A DNA stretch of 64,000 nucleotides from Phoma sp. XZ068 (Eukaryota > Ascomycota > Dothideomycetes > Pleosporales > Didymellaceae), in NCBI GenBank assembly GCA_004835665.1, contig RBKR01000012.1:1240001-1304000 (forward strand), given 5' to 3'. The notes beneath the pieces are model-generated. The model ran no database searches. It was not told the DNA's origin and was given only the letters and a program-made list of their open reading frames with translations. Each line of letters begins with the position of its first letter. Position 1 is the stretch's first letter. Shown one piece after another: positions 21,047 to 31,943 of the stretch. Both the position numbers and the translations under genes were made by a program.

Positions 21047-22934
21047 ATGTCAGCAGATGAACCCATGTCCTTCACTCTACCCACACAGGTGCTAGAGCAG
21101 GCCAAGGCGAAGGCCGCAGCTGTGCAGGATGATCATCCAGAAGGGGCGGCTATTCGTCGACAGGTATGTCTACTCCAGTGAAACCAACATTGCATTACAC
21201 GCACTGACGCCGGCGAGGTCGAATTCTACTTCTCTGATGAGAACCTGCCTACCGACCTCCATCTTCTTCAGCAATGTGGTGGAAGCGAGAACATCCCAGT
21301 ATCAATTAGTCGCATCTGCGGCTTCAAGAAGATGAGGACTTACAAGCCCAAGACGCTCGTTGTTGTCGCCCTCCGCAAGAGCACATTTCTCGAGGTTTCT
21401 GCCGATGGCAAAACAATCAAACGCAAGATCCCTCTGCAGGGCAAGACGCTCCTCGACGAGGACTTCTGCAAAGAGGATGACGAGATTGCTTATGATCCTC
21501 GTACTCGCAAGCCCGCCGTGTATCCGGTCCCGTTGCAGCCGCAGCAAAAGAAGGTTTACGCACAAGGCACGTCCAAAAACATGCAGAAACCCACGGGATT
21601 TGAAGACACCTATATCGAGCCACCAATCAAGCCTGAGGAAGCTGAAGAGGAGGATAGGATGTATGCCGAAGATAAATCATTCGTTGAGCGCATCGAGATT
21701 GCTATCCAGCGCTTTAAGCAGAAGCGGCGCATGCATGAGATGTACGCGAAGGTGTTCAACAAGTTCATGCGATATGGTGGTATCGAATCTGGCCATCGCA
21801 TGTACCAAGGACTCTCGCAGAAAGAGATGAAAGACATGGACGCGGAAGAGATTGCACGAGCTTTGGCTGTTCACAACGTGCCTTGGGATCGCGATGATCC
21901 GAAACAGTGGAAAGTCGACTTCCTTGGTGTCGGTGCTGCCTTCTTGTAAGCTCAACCAACTCACTATTTCCCATTGCACTGTCACTGACAATCATAGGTC
22001 TTCATGGTATCCTGCGCATTTCGGTTTCGCTCCAAAGGGCGTCAAGAATGCTTGCCAGGTTCTTCGATCTTTCTACAATTATCTTCGATACCACCGTGTC
22101 TGCCCAGAATATGATGAGCAACTTGAGGCGGCGCTGAAGATGTGCGACACTGCCGAGCGCGAGCTGATCAAGGTTGACGCTGCCGGACTCGCCCTTCCGG
22201 GCGACTTCAACACGTCTGCGAGTACCCTGTTTGGTGGATCACATGCTGGCATGTTTACCGGTGACAAGACCTGGGCTCAGCATGCGCAGAAGAGGGGCGT
22301 CACTATGAACAACATCGGCGTTCGCAAACAAGAGGCGCGCATCAAGTTCAATACAGGTGTAGCCGCCTTGGGTACAGACGAGCAGCAAGACCTCCTCGGC
22401 ACTGCTGACCTCAAGATAACCAAGAACGAATCGGTTCTTCTCGAGGTCATAGCTATCGCCTTGCCCGACGACATCACTAGAGATATGTACGATACGCAGA
22501 GCGAGGCCGTGAGGAACAAGCTCGGCCATCTCGAACCACTTGGCAAGCTCATATGTAACGCTTGGTATGCTGACGATGGCGACGAGTGGGACCTGCCCAA
22601 GGGCAAGTATCCCGATGGAAAGCCTCGCAAGGTGGACCAGATAAGGCAGTTCGAGTTTTGGATCGAAGAGAGTGTCCTCAATGAGTGCTTCGTTGGCATG
22701 AAGATTGATGCTAGTATCATCACACTCGAAGACAGCATCACCATACTGGACGAGGTCAAGCAGACGCACTGCAGCTTCTACACTTGGCTTCCGAATGAGC
22801 TTTGGATGGAGAACAAGCCAAAGGACGTGCGCTGGCTGGCAAAAGGTTTGCCGGACGACAAGATTGTGATGAACAGTTCGAGCAAGGACGGACAGGAGAA
22901 GGCCCAAGAGAACGATGAGTTTGAGGACAAGTAG
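21047..22934 (+). CDS. La-motif plus Arb1-domain fusion protein
   Basis: Three exons, 21047-21163, 21218-21945 and 21998-22934, give 593 residues; introns are 54 nt (branch cactgacg) and 52 nt (branch cactgaca). Residues 40-115 form a La-type winged helix: VEFYFSDENLP, then SISRICGFKKMR and VVALRKSTFLEV, followed by RKIPL. In true La proteins an RRM follows; here the same open frame passes without a break into an Arb1-like region from about residue 150: KPTGFEDTYIEPP, FVERIEIAIQRF, WKVDFLGVGAAFLSSWYP, HRVCPEYDEQLEAALKMC, LPGDFNTSASTLFGG, and near the end FWIEESVLNECFVGMK and CSFYTWLPNELW. Arb1 is the argonaute-binding subunit of the ARC siRNA chaperone complex in fission yeast. A role in small-RNA handling is therefore inferred. 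The La-Arb1 join lies inside exon 2, so it is not an artefact of my splicing. Confidence 0.85.
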
Positions 22935-24251
22935 GTTCGCGGCAAGCTCGCATGAGCAGAAAGTATACGCATGGGGATGCAGCGAAGTCGGGGTGAAACA
23001 CGGGTTTTGAGGTTGCTCCGATATTGCCCGTGTGGAGTGCCTGAACTCTGGGACTGTGGGAAGGCAATGCTCACATATATCACCTCGGGGAAATATAATG
23101 CAGGTTTTTGACAGAAAGCTACTTGATCTCATGCTGCAGCGAGGGTTGAAGATGACCTGAAGTGCACTTAGCAGGAGGGGTTTAGCTCCCGCGCGCAATT
23201 CATTGATCGACAGTTCAATACAGCACACCTGCAAGACCCTCTGCCCAGGCCACCTTTCCAAGCCTATGCAGCAGCACATCAAACATCCAAACACTTGACT
23301 GAACGGATAGCACGGCAAGTCTGGCCGATCTCTTTTCATCCTCGCCTGCGCATTGCGCGTCTGCTGTATGCCTGCTGGGGCGCGGCCTCCCGTGCAACAG
23401 TACGAGGCACACCTTGGTGAACGGCCATATCGAAGCCGCGCACTTTCGCTCGTGACAGCAAACAGATGCCAACCTTTCTGAGCAAGCACGATATCACGAG
23501 TTGTAAGATGTGCTCGGCTGAAGTGCCGAGCGCCAGCATCCCATGTGTCCCGGCCGCTCTTGGCTCTATGGTGATGTTCATTTCCCGTCGAATCGCACAG
23601 CTGATGGAGAAACGGGATGACGATGCTCCGCTACTTCCACCGTTTCTTGTTCACGTCCACCGGTGCCTGCGCGGCGTCCTGCCACCAAGGCCGACACGGA
23701 GCGCGCCAACTGCAAGGCAGTTCGTTGTTTGTCTCTGACAAGCCTGGGCGCCCAGACGCCGCGCCACAGGCGCTGACCACTTGGACAGTGAGCTGCCTGC
23801 ATGCGGCTTGGAGATGAATGTTTGTACGTACTGTGTTCTACATCGCAAGCACAGTCACGCTGTTTTGGTAGGTGTTTGACGTACAACAAAGACACGGGCG
23901 CAAGTTGGTGAAGTTTCCCATTGATTGCAGTGTAGGCGCAACGAAATGGGAGACTCGGACGTGCGAGGAGCAACCTTGGACACCCTTCCACACGCATCCG
24001 TTATCCATAGTCTCGGCGTCCGCTCTGGCGCCAAGTCTTGTCCTCCGCGGTCATAGAAAAGATGATGCCGCGGATCCCTTCGCTTTCCTTAGCCATGCTC
24101 TTGCGGGTCCCTTGGTCTTCCTCTCCGCTCTTTTACAAGACTATGCTGCCGCCGCCGCACATTCCGTGGAATCTAAGGCTCTGGTCATGAGCGCGACAGC
24201 GTCGACATTTGTGGCAAAGGATATTCGGCACGCAAAGACATAGCGGAAACG
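22935..24251. other. 1.3-kb gap, nothing coding recognised
   Basis: No supported gene. A perfect 7-bp inverted repeat (gctcggc and gccgagc, loop tgaagt) lies at 23512-23531. Open frames here, including one at 23872-24243, lack an ATG start or domain content. The right end should be the promoter of the RTA1-like gene. Confidence 0.45.
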
Positions 24252-25385
24252 ATGGCTGAGATGGCCGGAAGCGTGCTTGCGCTTCTGGGTCCCCGCGCTG
24301 CGGACTTGCCGAAACGGGCGGGTGCCGGGTATAGTGAGTTTACGTTAACCTCGTCTCTACCACGAGGTTGTTATATTGGGCTTGCAATGTAACTAACACA
24401 TCTAGCTACTGGCGTCCTCAATCCATACATCTACGACCCCTCGGTCCCCCTCGCCAGCGTCGGCGCCACAATCATCATATTGATCTCCATCCTCTCTATC
24501 TATCAATACATCCGTCACCAAGCATGGTTCTTCTGGGCCGCCATCATCGCCGTCCTGATGCTAATGCTCGGCCACATCTGCCGACTGGTCTCGTCCCTTG
24601 ACGAATTTGAGGACCTTCCGTTCCTCATCTCCTGGCTCATGATCCTGCTTGCACCGTCCTTCCTGGCCGCTGCATGCTATACCGCCTTCTCACGTGTCAT
24701 CTGGTTCTCTTGTCCAACATACGCACTCAACTTCAAAACACTCTGGTGTTTCCCAAGATGGATTACACCAACCTTTGTCAGTTTCGACCTGTTTTCTTTC
24801 CTCATCCAGCTCGTAGGCGCCAGCCAGATCAGCCGGCAGTACGACAAGGACTCATCGCCATCGCGGTCCATCGAGGAATCTGAACGCAAAGCCCTACCTG
24901 GACGTGTCATCTTAATCCTCGGCCTGGTGCTGCAGATGCTATGTTTCCTCTCCTTTAGCATCATCTCCGTGCGCTACTTCGTTATCTCCCGACACTGGCG
25001 TGCTTTTGACCTCGGCGACATGAAGCTTTGGCGCAAGCTGTCTTACACCATCAACCTATCCTCGATGCTGATTGCTGCCCGGGCCATCTACCGTACCATG
25101 GAGATCCCACACGACAAGGACTACGGGCTGATCTATCTCCAACGTCATGAGTGGTGTTTCTGGACGTTCGATGCACTGCCTATCTTGGCTGTGTTGGTTG
25201 TGTTTGCTGTCTGGCATCCCGGCCGGTACCTACCAAGGAGCTACACAGGATTGCAGCTTGACAAGCTCAGGGCGGTGAAGGAGAAGGACGAGATCTCGAG
25301 TATGTCTGGTGGACAACAACCGACAGAGCTGAGGGATTTCAAGCCAGAGGACTTCCAGAGTCAGGCACGTGAACAGCAAGTGTGA
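24252..25385 (+). CDS. RTA1-like seven-helix membrane protein
   Basis: Two exons, 24252-24333 and 24406-25385, with a 72-nt intron (donor gtgagt, branch aactaaca, acceptor tctag), give 353 residues. RTA1-family proteins are fungal lipid-translocating exporters or 7-TM stress-resistance proteins of the plasma membrane; RTA1 itself gives resistance to aminocholesterol. The sequence shows about seven hydrophobic segments, the family order GYIPS-like start (here VLNPYIYDPSVPLASV), LAPSFLAAACYTAFSRVIW in helix three, FDLFSFLIQLVGA, and late RAIYRTMEI and EWCFWTFDALPILAVLVVF. The C-terminus is a charged cytosolic tail. The first exon supplies an N-terminus with Lys/Arg residues. Substrate is unknown. 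Confidence 0.9.
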
Positions 25386-26019
25386 ACCACTATCATATAC
25401 GGATGTAACAGACTTGGTGGAAAAGTACATGAGTTGATGGGAGCCAAAAAGGCGTTCCATGGTTTTTTGGTGGATATGTTCGATACCATGCATCTAGCGG
25501 ACTGGCGTTATGGCTTTGCTTTGGAGATACCTTGCTTCATCAGAAGCACTACGACTATCAACAAGGAATGAAACGAATCGATCTTCAAGTTGCCTCAGCG
25601 TGCTTGCTCTCCCACTGGATCGCTCTCGTACCGTAGTGAGACTTGTCTGCTGTCAGTGATGCAAGATACTTGATGGACGTAGTCTTCCTAGCTTCAGTCT
25701 GCTTCCATCTGTTAACGAACCTATCCAATTGCCTGGGCACCATTACAGTCTCTGTATCACAGATGATACAGGCAAAAAGCATGGAACAAGTAAAAGAGGC
25801 AGCATAGCAGACCAAAGGTGGAGGGCGGTGAACAGGAGGGTGAACCATACAAGGTACAAGGACAAACGGAGCTCAGCCCACAAAGGCAAGGAGCCAGGCC
25901 AGTTATGTAGGAGAAGCCTGTATTCACCATGGAATTGGTATTGTTCGGCCAGGGTATTGAGAGCTTAGAGTCACCTTTACCTCTACATTTTAGCACGCGT
26001 GGATATAGTTTTGCGTACT
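25386..26019. other. intergenic with small perfect inverted repeat
   Basis: A perfect 8-bp inverted repeat (ctgtatca and tgatacag, loop caga) lies at 25752-25771. No gene recognised. Confidence 0.45.
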
Positions 26020-26640
26020 ATGCCCTCACTTCTTCTTGCCACAGACTCGCTCCTGCTGGCTCCGGAGGCTGCAGATCTATCCAAAGGTTAGTACATCCTA
26101 CTCTATAGCTAAGTACTTTGTTACTAAACTTACGCAGACATATACTATAATAACTACCAGCAATGATATCAGTACTACAACCAGCACTGGTTTCTTTACG
26201 AAACTTGCGCAGGACACAGCAACAATAGTACTGACCTCACTTGTTGCCAAATATACGCCGATTATAGTGAACCGCTTTCTGTTGTTTTGGATTCCAGATC
26301 GAGCTACGCCGCTGAACGAGGTTGAGGAAGGGAAGACCGTATTGAAGGAAGCTGCTGGTGCTGGTGAAGCCACCCGATCGTTGACTCCATTGCTCGATGG
26401 ACCTGACAGAAGTAGGCGAAACAGGCCTGACACCAACGATACCAATGGTAAGCTCGCTAGGATCTTGGTATGATGTTCACTCTGGGCGTTTTCTTAGATC
26501 ATCACAAGCGAGCTCAGAACCGGCCTGAGGAGCAGGGTGCGCTTGGGGCCAGGCGCCAGAGGCTTGAGCTCGAGAATGAGAGGCTCAAAGCCGAGAATGC
26601 GAAGCTTAGGCACCAAGTCTCGGAGGGAAAGGCCAAATGA
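26020..26640 (+). CDS. short spliced hypothetical protein with leucine-zipper-like end
   Basis: My model has three exons, 26020-26086, 26220-26447 and 26498-26640, giving 145 residues. The second intron (26448-26497, donor gtaagc, acceptor cttag) is well supported: it joins NDTN to a Glu/Lys/Arg-rich coiled coil (RQRLELENERLKAENAKLR) with Leu/Asn spacing like a bZIP zipper but no basic DNA-binding motif. The first intron is uncertain: its donor gttagt at 26087 is clear, but several acceptors exist and only the one at 26219 keeps the downstream frame with the ATG at 26020. Exon 2 has a hydrophobic stretch (PIIVNRFLLFWIP). No family is recognised. A duplicated segment inside the first intron is noted separately. 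Confidence 0.45.
26110..26232 (+). repeat. degenerate internal duplication with two splice-acceptor-like ends
   Basis: Two related segments of about 40 bp: one around 26117-26158 containing ttactaaacttacgcag, and one around 26191-26232 containing ttacgaaacttgcgcag. These 17-mers match at 15 positions, and the sequences after them (starting acatatac and gacacagc) are still alignable. Both copies look like intron 3' ends. Confidence 0.5.
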
Positions 26641-26993
26641 TATGGGCTTCAGAGGGTGGTCAACGTGTGCGATCTCTGAGGACAAGAGTGTGACTCTATG
26701 CCGGGTGGTCGTATAGCTTAATTCACAACTGCCCGTCGACGTCTCGCATAATATTCATATTTTGATTATTGCACAGCATAGTTCGTTCAAAAATCGAACA
26801 AATTTGTACATTTCATCATGTTGAAGAAGTGGTGTATTTGTAGTGAACCTTGCGCGACTTTATTACTGATAATGATATGACATGACGTCGCCGGCAGGGA
26901 AGCCGAGGTCCCCACAGCTTCACGGTCGCGGTTCCGCTCACAGCAATAGCAACCTGGTGTGAGCTTGACCAAACACCACACAAGCATTTTGCA
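26641..26993. other. intergenic, nothing recognised
   Basis: About 350 bp between two short spliced genes. No motif beyond a TGACGTC half-palindrome near 26883. Confidence 0.35.
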
Positions 26994-27420
26994 ATGCTGC
27001 CTTCGCTACAGCCGTCACGGCCAAAGGTATAACTCATCTAGACCCCATTAAGTATATGTACTGACGTAGTCACAGCTGTCACAACAATCTGCACAACCAA
27101 CCCACATCCAACAACAGCGCCGCACAACACACGAGCACCAGCCCCACCAACAGCCACAACATCAGCCTTCGTATAGCCCACCAAATCCTCAGAAGCCACG
27201 GTCTCAAGTAGAAGCTATGCCTCCTGCCTACACAGCGCCGCCCCTTCCTGCACAGAGCTTCTACGATGCTGCGACGAGACATCCAGTCTTCTTTACAGCC
27301 AACCTCAGGAAACCGCCGTTCCCGATACCGCAGATGCAGAGTGCAGGTTGGAGTCCGGTTGCGAACGGGTACATACAGGAGAGGGGAAAGGTGCAGAGCG
27401 GATCTGGAACGAAGCTGTGA
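26994..27420 (+). CDS. short Gln/Pro-rich spliced protein
   Basis: Two exons, 26994-27026 and 27076-27420, give 125 residues. The 49-nt intron has donor gtataa, branch tactgacg and acceptor cacag, and joins in phase 0. The first exon codes only MLPSLQPSRPK. Residues 12-60 are rich in Gln, His and Pro (for example QPHQQPQHQPSYSPPNP). The C-terminal half is less biased (SFYDAATRHPVFFTANL). The unspliced ATG at 27217 would give only the last 67 residues. It follows another short spliced gene in the same direction. I do not recognise a family; low-complexity composition makes a lineage-specific gene likely. Confidence 0.5.
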
Positions 27421-28491
27421 GGTCTGATTGGGCCTGGGTGATTTCGGGCAACTTGAACTCGCTTTACACCATTGTCAAGCATCGAAATACGATGGCACCT
27501 AATTTCTTCTGGTCACGTTCAAGCAACACTTAGGACAGGGCATGGAACCATGGTCCAGCAGGGTCTGGCACCATCTTACGCAAGTGCCGTACTCACACCC
27601 CCCGGGGTCTGTTTACTTATGATGTGCAGGAGACATGAGAGTGTGACGAACACGAAACTAACTTCAGCGTAAATAACGAGAGTAAGGACCCATCGGCATG
27701 CGGTTTGCGGAACTCGTTCAGTGATCCGTAGGCTATACCCGACGCGCAATTCTAATGGCGGAGGTCAGAGGTACAACCCCACAAAAGAGTTGTAAATAAG
27801 AAACCCCAACAACTTGGTGGATATTCTTCTCATCACCCTCTGGAGCTCTTACCGTGAATGAGCGACCTTGTAACCCAAAGTTAAGATTCAATCTGGTTAC
27901 ATTTAGTTGAGTGTACTTAAAGTTGCCGAAAGCTGGGTAGGAATGTGCAAATCTCTCCCTTAGCGTCACATACACTCCACCTCCATCGGGATTGCACGGC
28001 GTCGTGACCATCGAGTGTTTTGCGCGTGCTGTCGTACAGGTATGCTTGATGCAACTACGCTGCGCTTCGCTATGTGCAGACCTCACGCATCAGGTGTGCT
28101 TCGAAAATTCAATTGATCTTCGCCAGAATACGCCGTGGATTGGATATATGAATATGGAACGGAATGCCTATGAAGATGGATGACCTTACTCAACAGCTCA
28201 ATTGAACTGTATTGTAATTATCAGGTGTCGAGCATCAGACTGATGCAGGGATTATGACGAACCACCGTAGCGTCCGTGCAACTGCCCCCACTTTAAATAT
28301 TAGTGCCCGCAATTGTACATGTTGAAGCTCGAAGACTCACGACCGAGCCTTCCACATCTTCAAAACAAAGACTCGACTGTGCGTAAGACAGCAATAAAGC
28401 CTAGGATATAGCGATCATATACTCCGCAACGGCTCTGCCCCGAGAGCGTTACCAGCCCATCTACCGTCCATTCATCATTTCCACTACCACT
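27421..28491. other. 1.1-kb gap, one doubtful antisense frame
   Basis: A minus-strand frame at 28086-27733 (117 codons) has some protein-like composition but no ATG context, intron support or family match, so I do not call it. The right end is the promoter of POP4. Confidence 0.4.
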
Positions 28492-29240
28492 ATGGCCGAA
28501 GCCGTCCCCTTCGCGCAATCCCTCCTCCAACGCGCCTTCTCCCCCGACACCGCCGCTACAAATTACAACGAGCGCATAGCCAAGCGCCCTCTCGCCATCC
28601 GCGCAACATCGCCCACACCCTCGGCACGCGCAACACGGCGCCGCGCCCTCACCGAGCGCAAAGACAAAGCACGCAAACGCAACACACAAAAGCCGCGCCC
28701 CCTCTCTGCAGCCCAGAAGCGCAAACTTGGGCTGACCGAGATACCGAAGGAGCAGCAAAAGTATGCCATCTACGAGCCTCTGCATAACCTCTGGGTGGGG
28801 TATATGCGCGAGATCCTCGGTCTGAGCGGAGATGCGAATGCGAAGGTGTACGTCACGCCCTCCAGCGCAGGACAAATGCTCGCCAGCGCGGATATGCATG
28901 GTGCCAAGATGTCTGTTGTGCGGAGTCGGTGTGTGAGTCGCGTGGGGTTGGAGGGTATTGTGGTGCGGGATACGAGGTATACGTTTGAGATTGTGACGAA
29001 GGGCAATACCGTCAAGTGTAAGTTCAGAGGTGATCATAGTGTTGTATGAATATGGAGCTGACGGGAATAGCGGTGCCAAAGGAGCACACCATCTTCCGGT
29101 TCGAGATACCGCTACCTGCGAAAGAAGGAGAGGAGGCGCCGAAGCCGTTGGCATTCGAAATATTCGGCGAGCAGTTTCAAACCAGGGCACCGGATCGCGC
29201 GAATAAGAAGTTTAGGCTGCATTATCAGCCTGATTTGTGA
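28492..29240 (+). CDS. POP4: RNase P/MRP protein subunit POP4 (Rpp29)
   Basis: Two exons, 28492-29017 and 29071-29240, with a 53-nt intron (donor gtaagt, branch gctgacg, acceptor aatag), give 231 residues. POP4 is a core protein of nuclear RNase P (tRNA 5' maturation) and RNase MRP (rRNA processing). The N-terminal half is basic, as in yeast Pop4. The conserved Rpp29 fold (an Sm-like barrel) lies at about 105-215: SADMHGAKMSVVRSRC, VGLEGIVVRDTRYTF, VTKGNTVKSVPKEHT, and FRFEIPL; the splice falls inside the last of these and is needed to complete it. Length is typical. It is convergent with the GH125 gene. Confidence 0.92.
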
Positions 29241-29627
29241 GGGATCCAACATATGTTCAAAGTCCAGGCAAGTATCATTCCAAACACCGAGGCATCTCAC
29301 GCTATATGCGTCACAACTCAGACACCACGAGATCTGTATGCGTCATGATGACAAGTCGAACATTCATGCCTTCGACTCTACACAACACGCACTCGGCGTC
29401 AAGACGAACCTCTTCCGCTCAAACGTGGAGCTAGTCTCGATTACAATTGCCCTCACAGCCCAAATCAGAAGTATTCGCTGGCCGTCTCAAACCAAAGCGT
29501 CGCCACAACGTGGCGATGTACAACAAACGACCGAAATTGGAAGAGATATAGCATCTCAAACAAATGCAGCGTAGCAGGGTTACTCCGCAACCACTGCCAG
29601 ATCCGCATCGGACGAGAACTTGGGCTT
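29241..29627. other. convergent 3' region of POP4 and GH125 genes
   Basis: Probably the two 3' untranslated regions; nothing else is seen. Confidence 0.4.
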
Positions 29628-31380
29628 CTAGTCCAGGGTATACGGATCTGCGCCCTTACCAAACAGGAGATGCGGTTTCCGCTTTGCAAGATCGAGGATC
29701 GTCTGGGCAAAGACGGAGTTCGCCCATGCAAACCAGGGTCCTACATGGATTAGCACTAAACGACCAACGATAAAGTAGAAATGAAATGGGAAGCCTTACT
29801 CGTATAATCCCTCTGATAGTCGACATGGATACTCTCGTGAATCAGACCATTCCTACTGACATTCTTCACGCTCTCCACACACTTCATAATCTCCGCGTCG
29901 TCCTCACTCGTCATGGCCTGCACGAGCACACTCATCGGCCATGCGTGCTGCAGACCAATATGAGGGCCTCCAATGCCACCGAAACCTGCGCCAGAAAGAA
30001 AGTACGGGTTCCCTTGCTTCTCGAGGATCATCTTGCGTGTGTTCTTGTACACCTCGTCATCCGCGCTCACGAAGCCGAGTAGTGGCAAAGCGAGCAGCGA
30101 GGGGAGATTGGCATCGTCCATGAGAATGCTGGATCCGTAGCCGTCGACTTCGAAAGCGAAGACGCGGCCGTACTTTTTGTGCGTTACAACGCCGTGCTCC
30201 CAGACGCCCTTTTTGATCTTGTCAGACCATGTGGCGAGTTGGTCGGCGATGTGCTTCTTGCCTGCCTTCTTGAGGATGTCGGATGTGCGCTGGAGCTCTA
30301 CGCTCATCATTGCATTGCTAGGGATTAGGAACCCAAGGATTGTGGCGTCGTCGCTGGGGCGGAAGGCAGAGCGGACGAGTCCTGTGCCGTTTGCCAGGGG
30401 GTTCCCGACGCCGCTGAGGGCGAGGGTTTCGGTGCCGATTTCTGTGCGTCGCTGGAAGGTGTATGTGTTCTTCTGGTACGCGCCTGTCTTCTCGTCGAAT
30501 GTTGGCTGAGACTGCTCATCAAGGACTGATAGAAGGGTGTCCAGGGCTTGTAGCCAGCGAGCATTGATGAAGGCGTTGGAGCCGGTGTGGCTGTGGAACT
30601 GGTTGGATAGAGACAGGAAGTGAGCGAGCGAGTCGAGCTCGTACTTGCATTCGAAGACGAACGAGGCCTCATATTCAGGATGTACAACATCTGCCTGGTC
30701 TTGGAAGGTTGGGCTCAGCTCGCTCGGCGCAGGAGGCTGGAAGGCGTTGCAGTATGGCGAGCCGATGACGTACTCAGCCTGTGTATTGATGGCGCCCTGG
30801 ATTAACTTGAAGATCTCTTTATCCTTCTTAGCCAGTGGTTGGTATTGCTGCAGTTGGTTCGTCGAGTCTCGTAGCCACTCGGCATTGATATCGCCAGTCA
30901 CGATGAAACTCTGAGGCCCGATCCACGCGCCCTTTTCCCAGCTCTTTTTACCATACTTGTGTGTTGGGGTATTATCGACATGCCACCGAACTGTAGTGTC
31001 TAATGTATTTGGGAAGGCGTTCTCGAATATGCGCGCAAGATCTTTATCGACCATTTTCTTGTTCATGCTCTCAATGACCCGCTCAACTAGGGGTGATTCG
31101 AACGTGCGGCAGTATTTGGAGGGTCTCTGGAAAGGGAGCTCGAGTGGGCCTTCGCTGTACGGCGGGCTAAAACGGTGTCAACACAGAGGCTACAAAACAT
31201 CAAAGCTGGAACATACTGCGACCGCATGGAGTACTGCTTATAGTCTGGGCATGCTGCTCGGTACTTGTTTGGATCAATCGCCGCTCGCATAGGTTCCTGT
31301 ATCCCGTCGTCATGGGTACCAGCTGCAGCGCTCAAAGAAAATATAGCCCCTAAGGAGACTGGCAGCAATTGTGGCTTCAT
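29628..31380 (-). CDS. glycoside hydrolase family 125 (exo-alpha-1,6-mannosidase), secreted
   Basis: Three exons, 31380-31217, 31166-29800 and 29740-29628, give 547 residues; introns are 50 and 59 nt. GH125 enzymes remove terminal alpha-1,6-linked mannose. The first exon codes a signal peptide (MKPQLLPVSLGAIFSLSAAAG). After splicing come GPLELPFQRPSKYCRTFES, then TGDINAEWLRDSTNQ, a typical substrate-site block, AFRPSDDATILGFLIPSN, EVDGYGSSILMDDANLPSL, and GIGGPHIGLQHAWPMS. The last small exon is required to finish the conserved end (RPWFAWANSVFAQTI); without it the protein would stop in intron sequence. Secretion is inferred from the signal peptide. It may act in the secretory pathway or on outside mannans. 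Confidence 0.93.
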
Positions 31381-31943
31381 TGTAGAGACAAGTACGTCAG
31401 CCAGTATGGCAGCAACAAAAGGAAACGCGACGGTTTATAAAGGTCGATGATACCGTGCTAAGCGTTATGGAATGCCAGGACGGCGTGGCAGCAATGAACG
31501 ATGGCTTAGAGGAAGAATGACTATCAAAGCCTAAGTGAACGGTCCCTAAGAACTGTCGCTCTCGACCTGTGCCTGACGGAGAGATTGACCGAGAGAGGTT
31601 GTGGTGTGACGCTCCGCAGCTTCCCCGCGGGCGACAAGTGGCTTTCACGGAGGCCAGGGTGTTCGGCCAATGACGTTCGCGATTGCCCGCAGGAGCATGT
31701 CGCAGCTTCAACCTCCGATTGCCAAGCTCCCAGCTCCCTCCATCACACCTCCACCAATTATTCTGAGCCCGGCACGGGTTCACGCCGTCGAACAGCAGCG
31801 ATAACGAAACTACCAAGCGCTGTTTCGAGCTAACACCTGCGTATAAAGATCCTTCCTAAACCGCATCTCAACGCACCACACGCGCACAATCCACAACCCA
31901 ACGAGGCGCGCATACTGCCTCTACGAGTCAGATAGTCGCTGCC
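31381..31943. other. divergent promoter of GH125 and CLP1
   Basis: About 560 bp between two divergent start codons. No gene or clear motif is seen. Confidence 0.4.

Noticed and set aside
22239..23489. 416-codon minus-strand frame
   Set aside because: Antisense to the last exon of the La-Arb1 gene; no domain and no plausible start.
23872..24243. 123-codon frame just before the RTA1-like gene
   Set aside because: Begins with GTG, has no domain, and overlaps the expected promoter and leader.
28360..29190. 276-codon minus-strand frame
   Set aside because: Antisense to POP4, which has clear family motifs and splicing on the plus strand.
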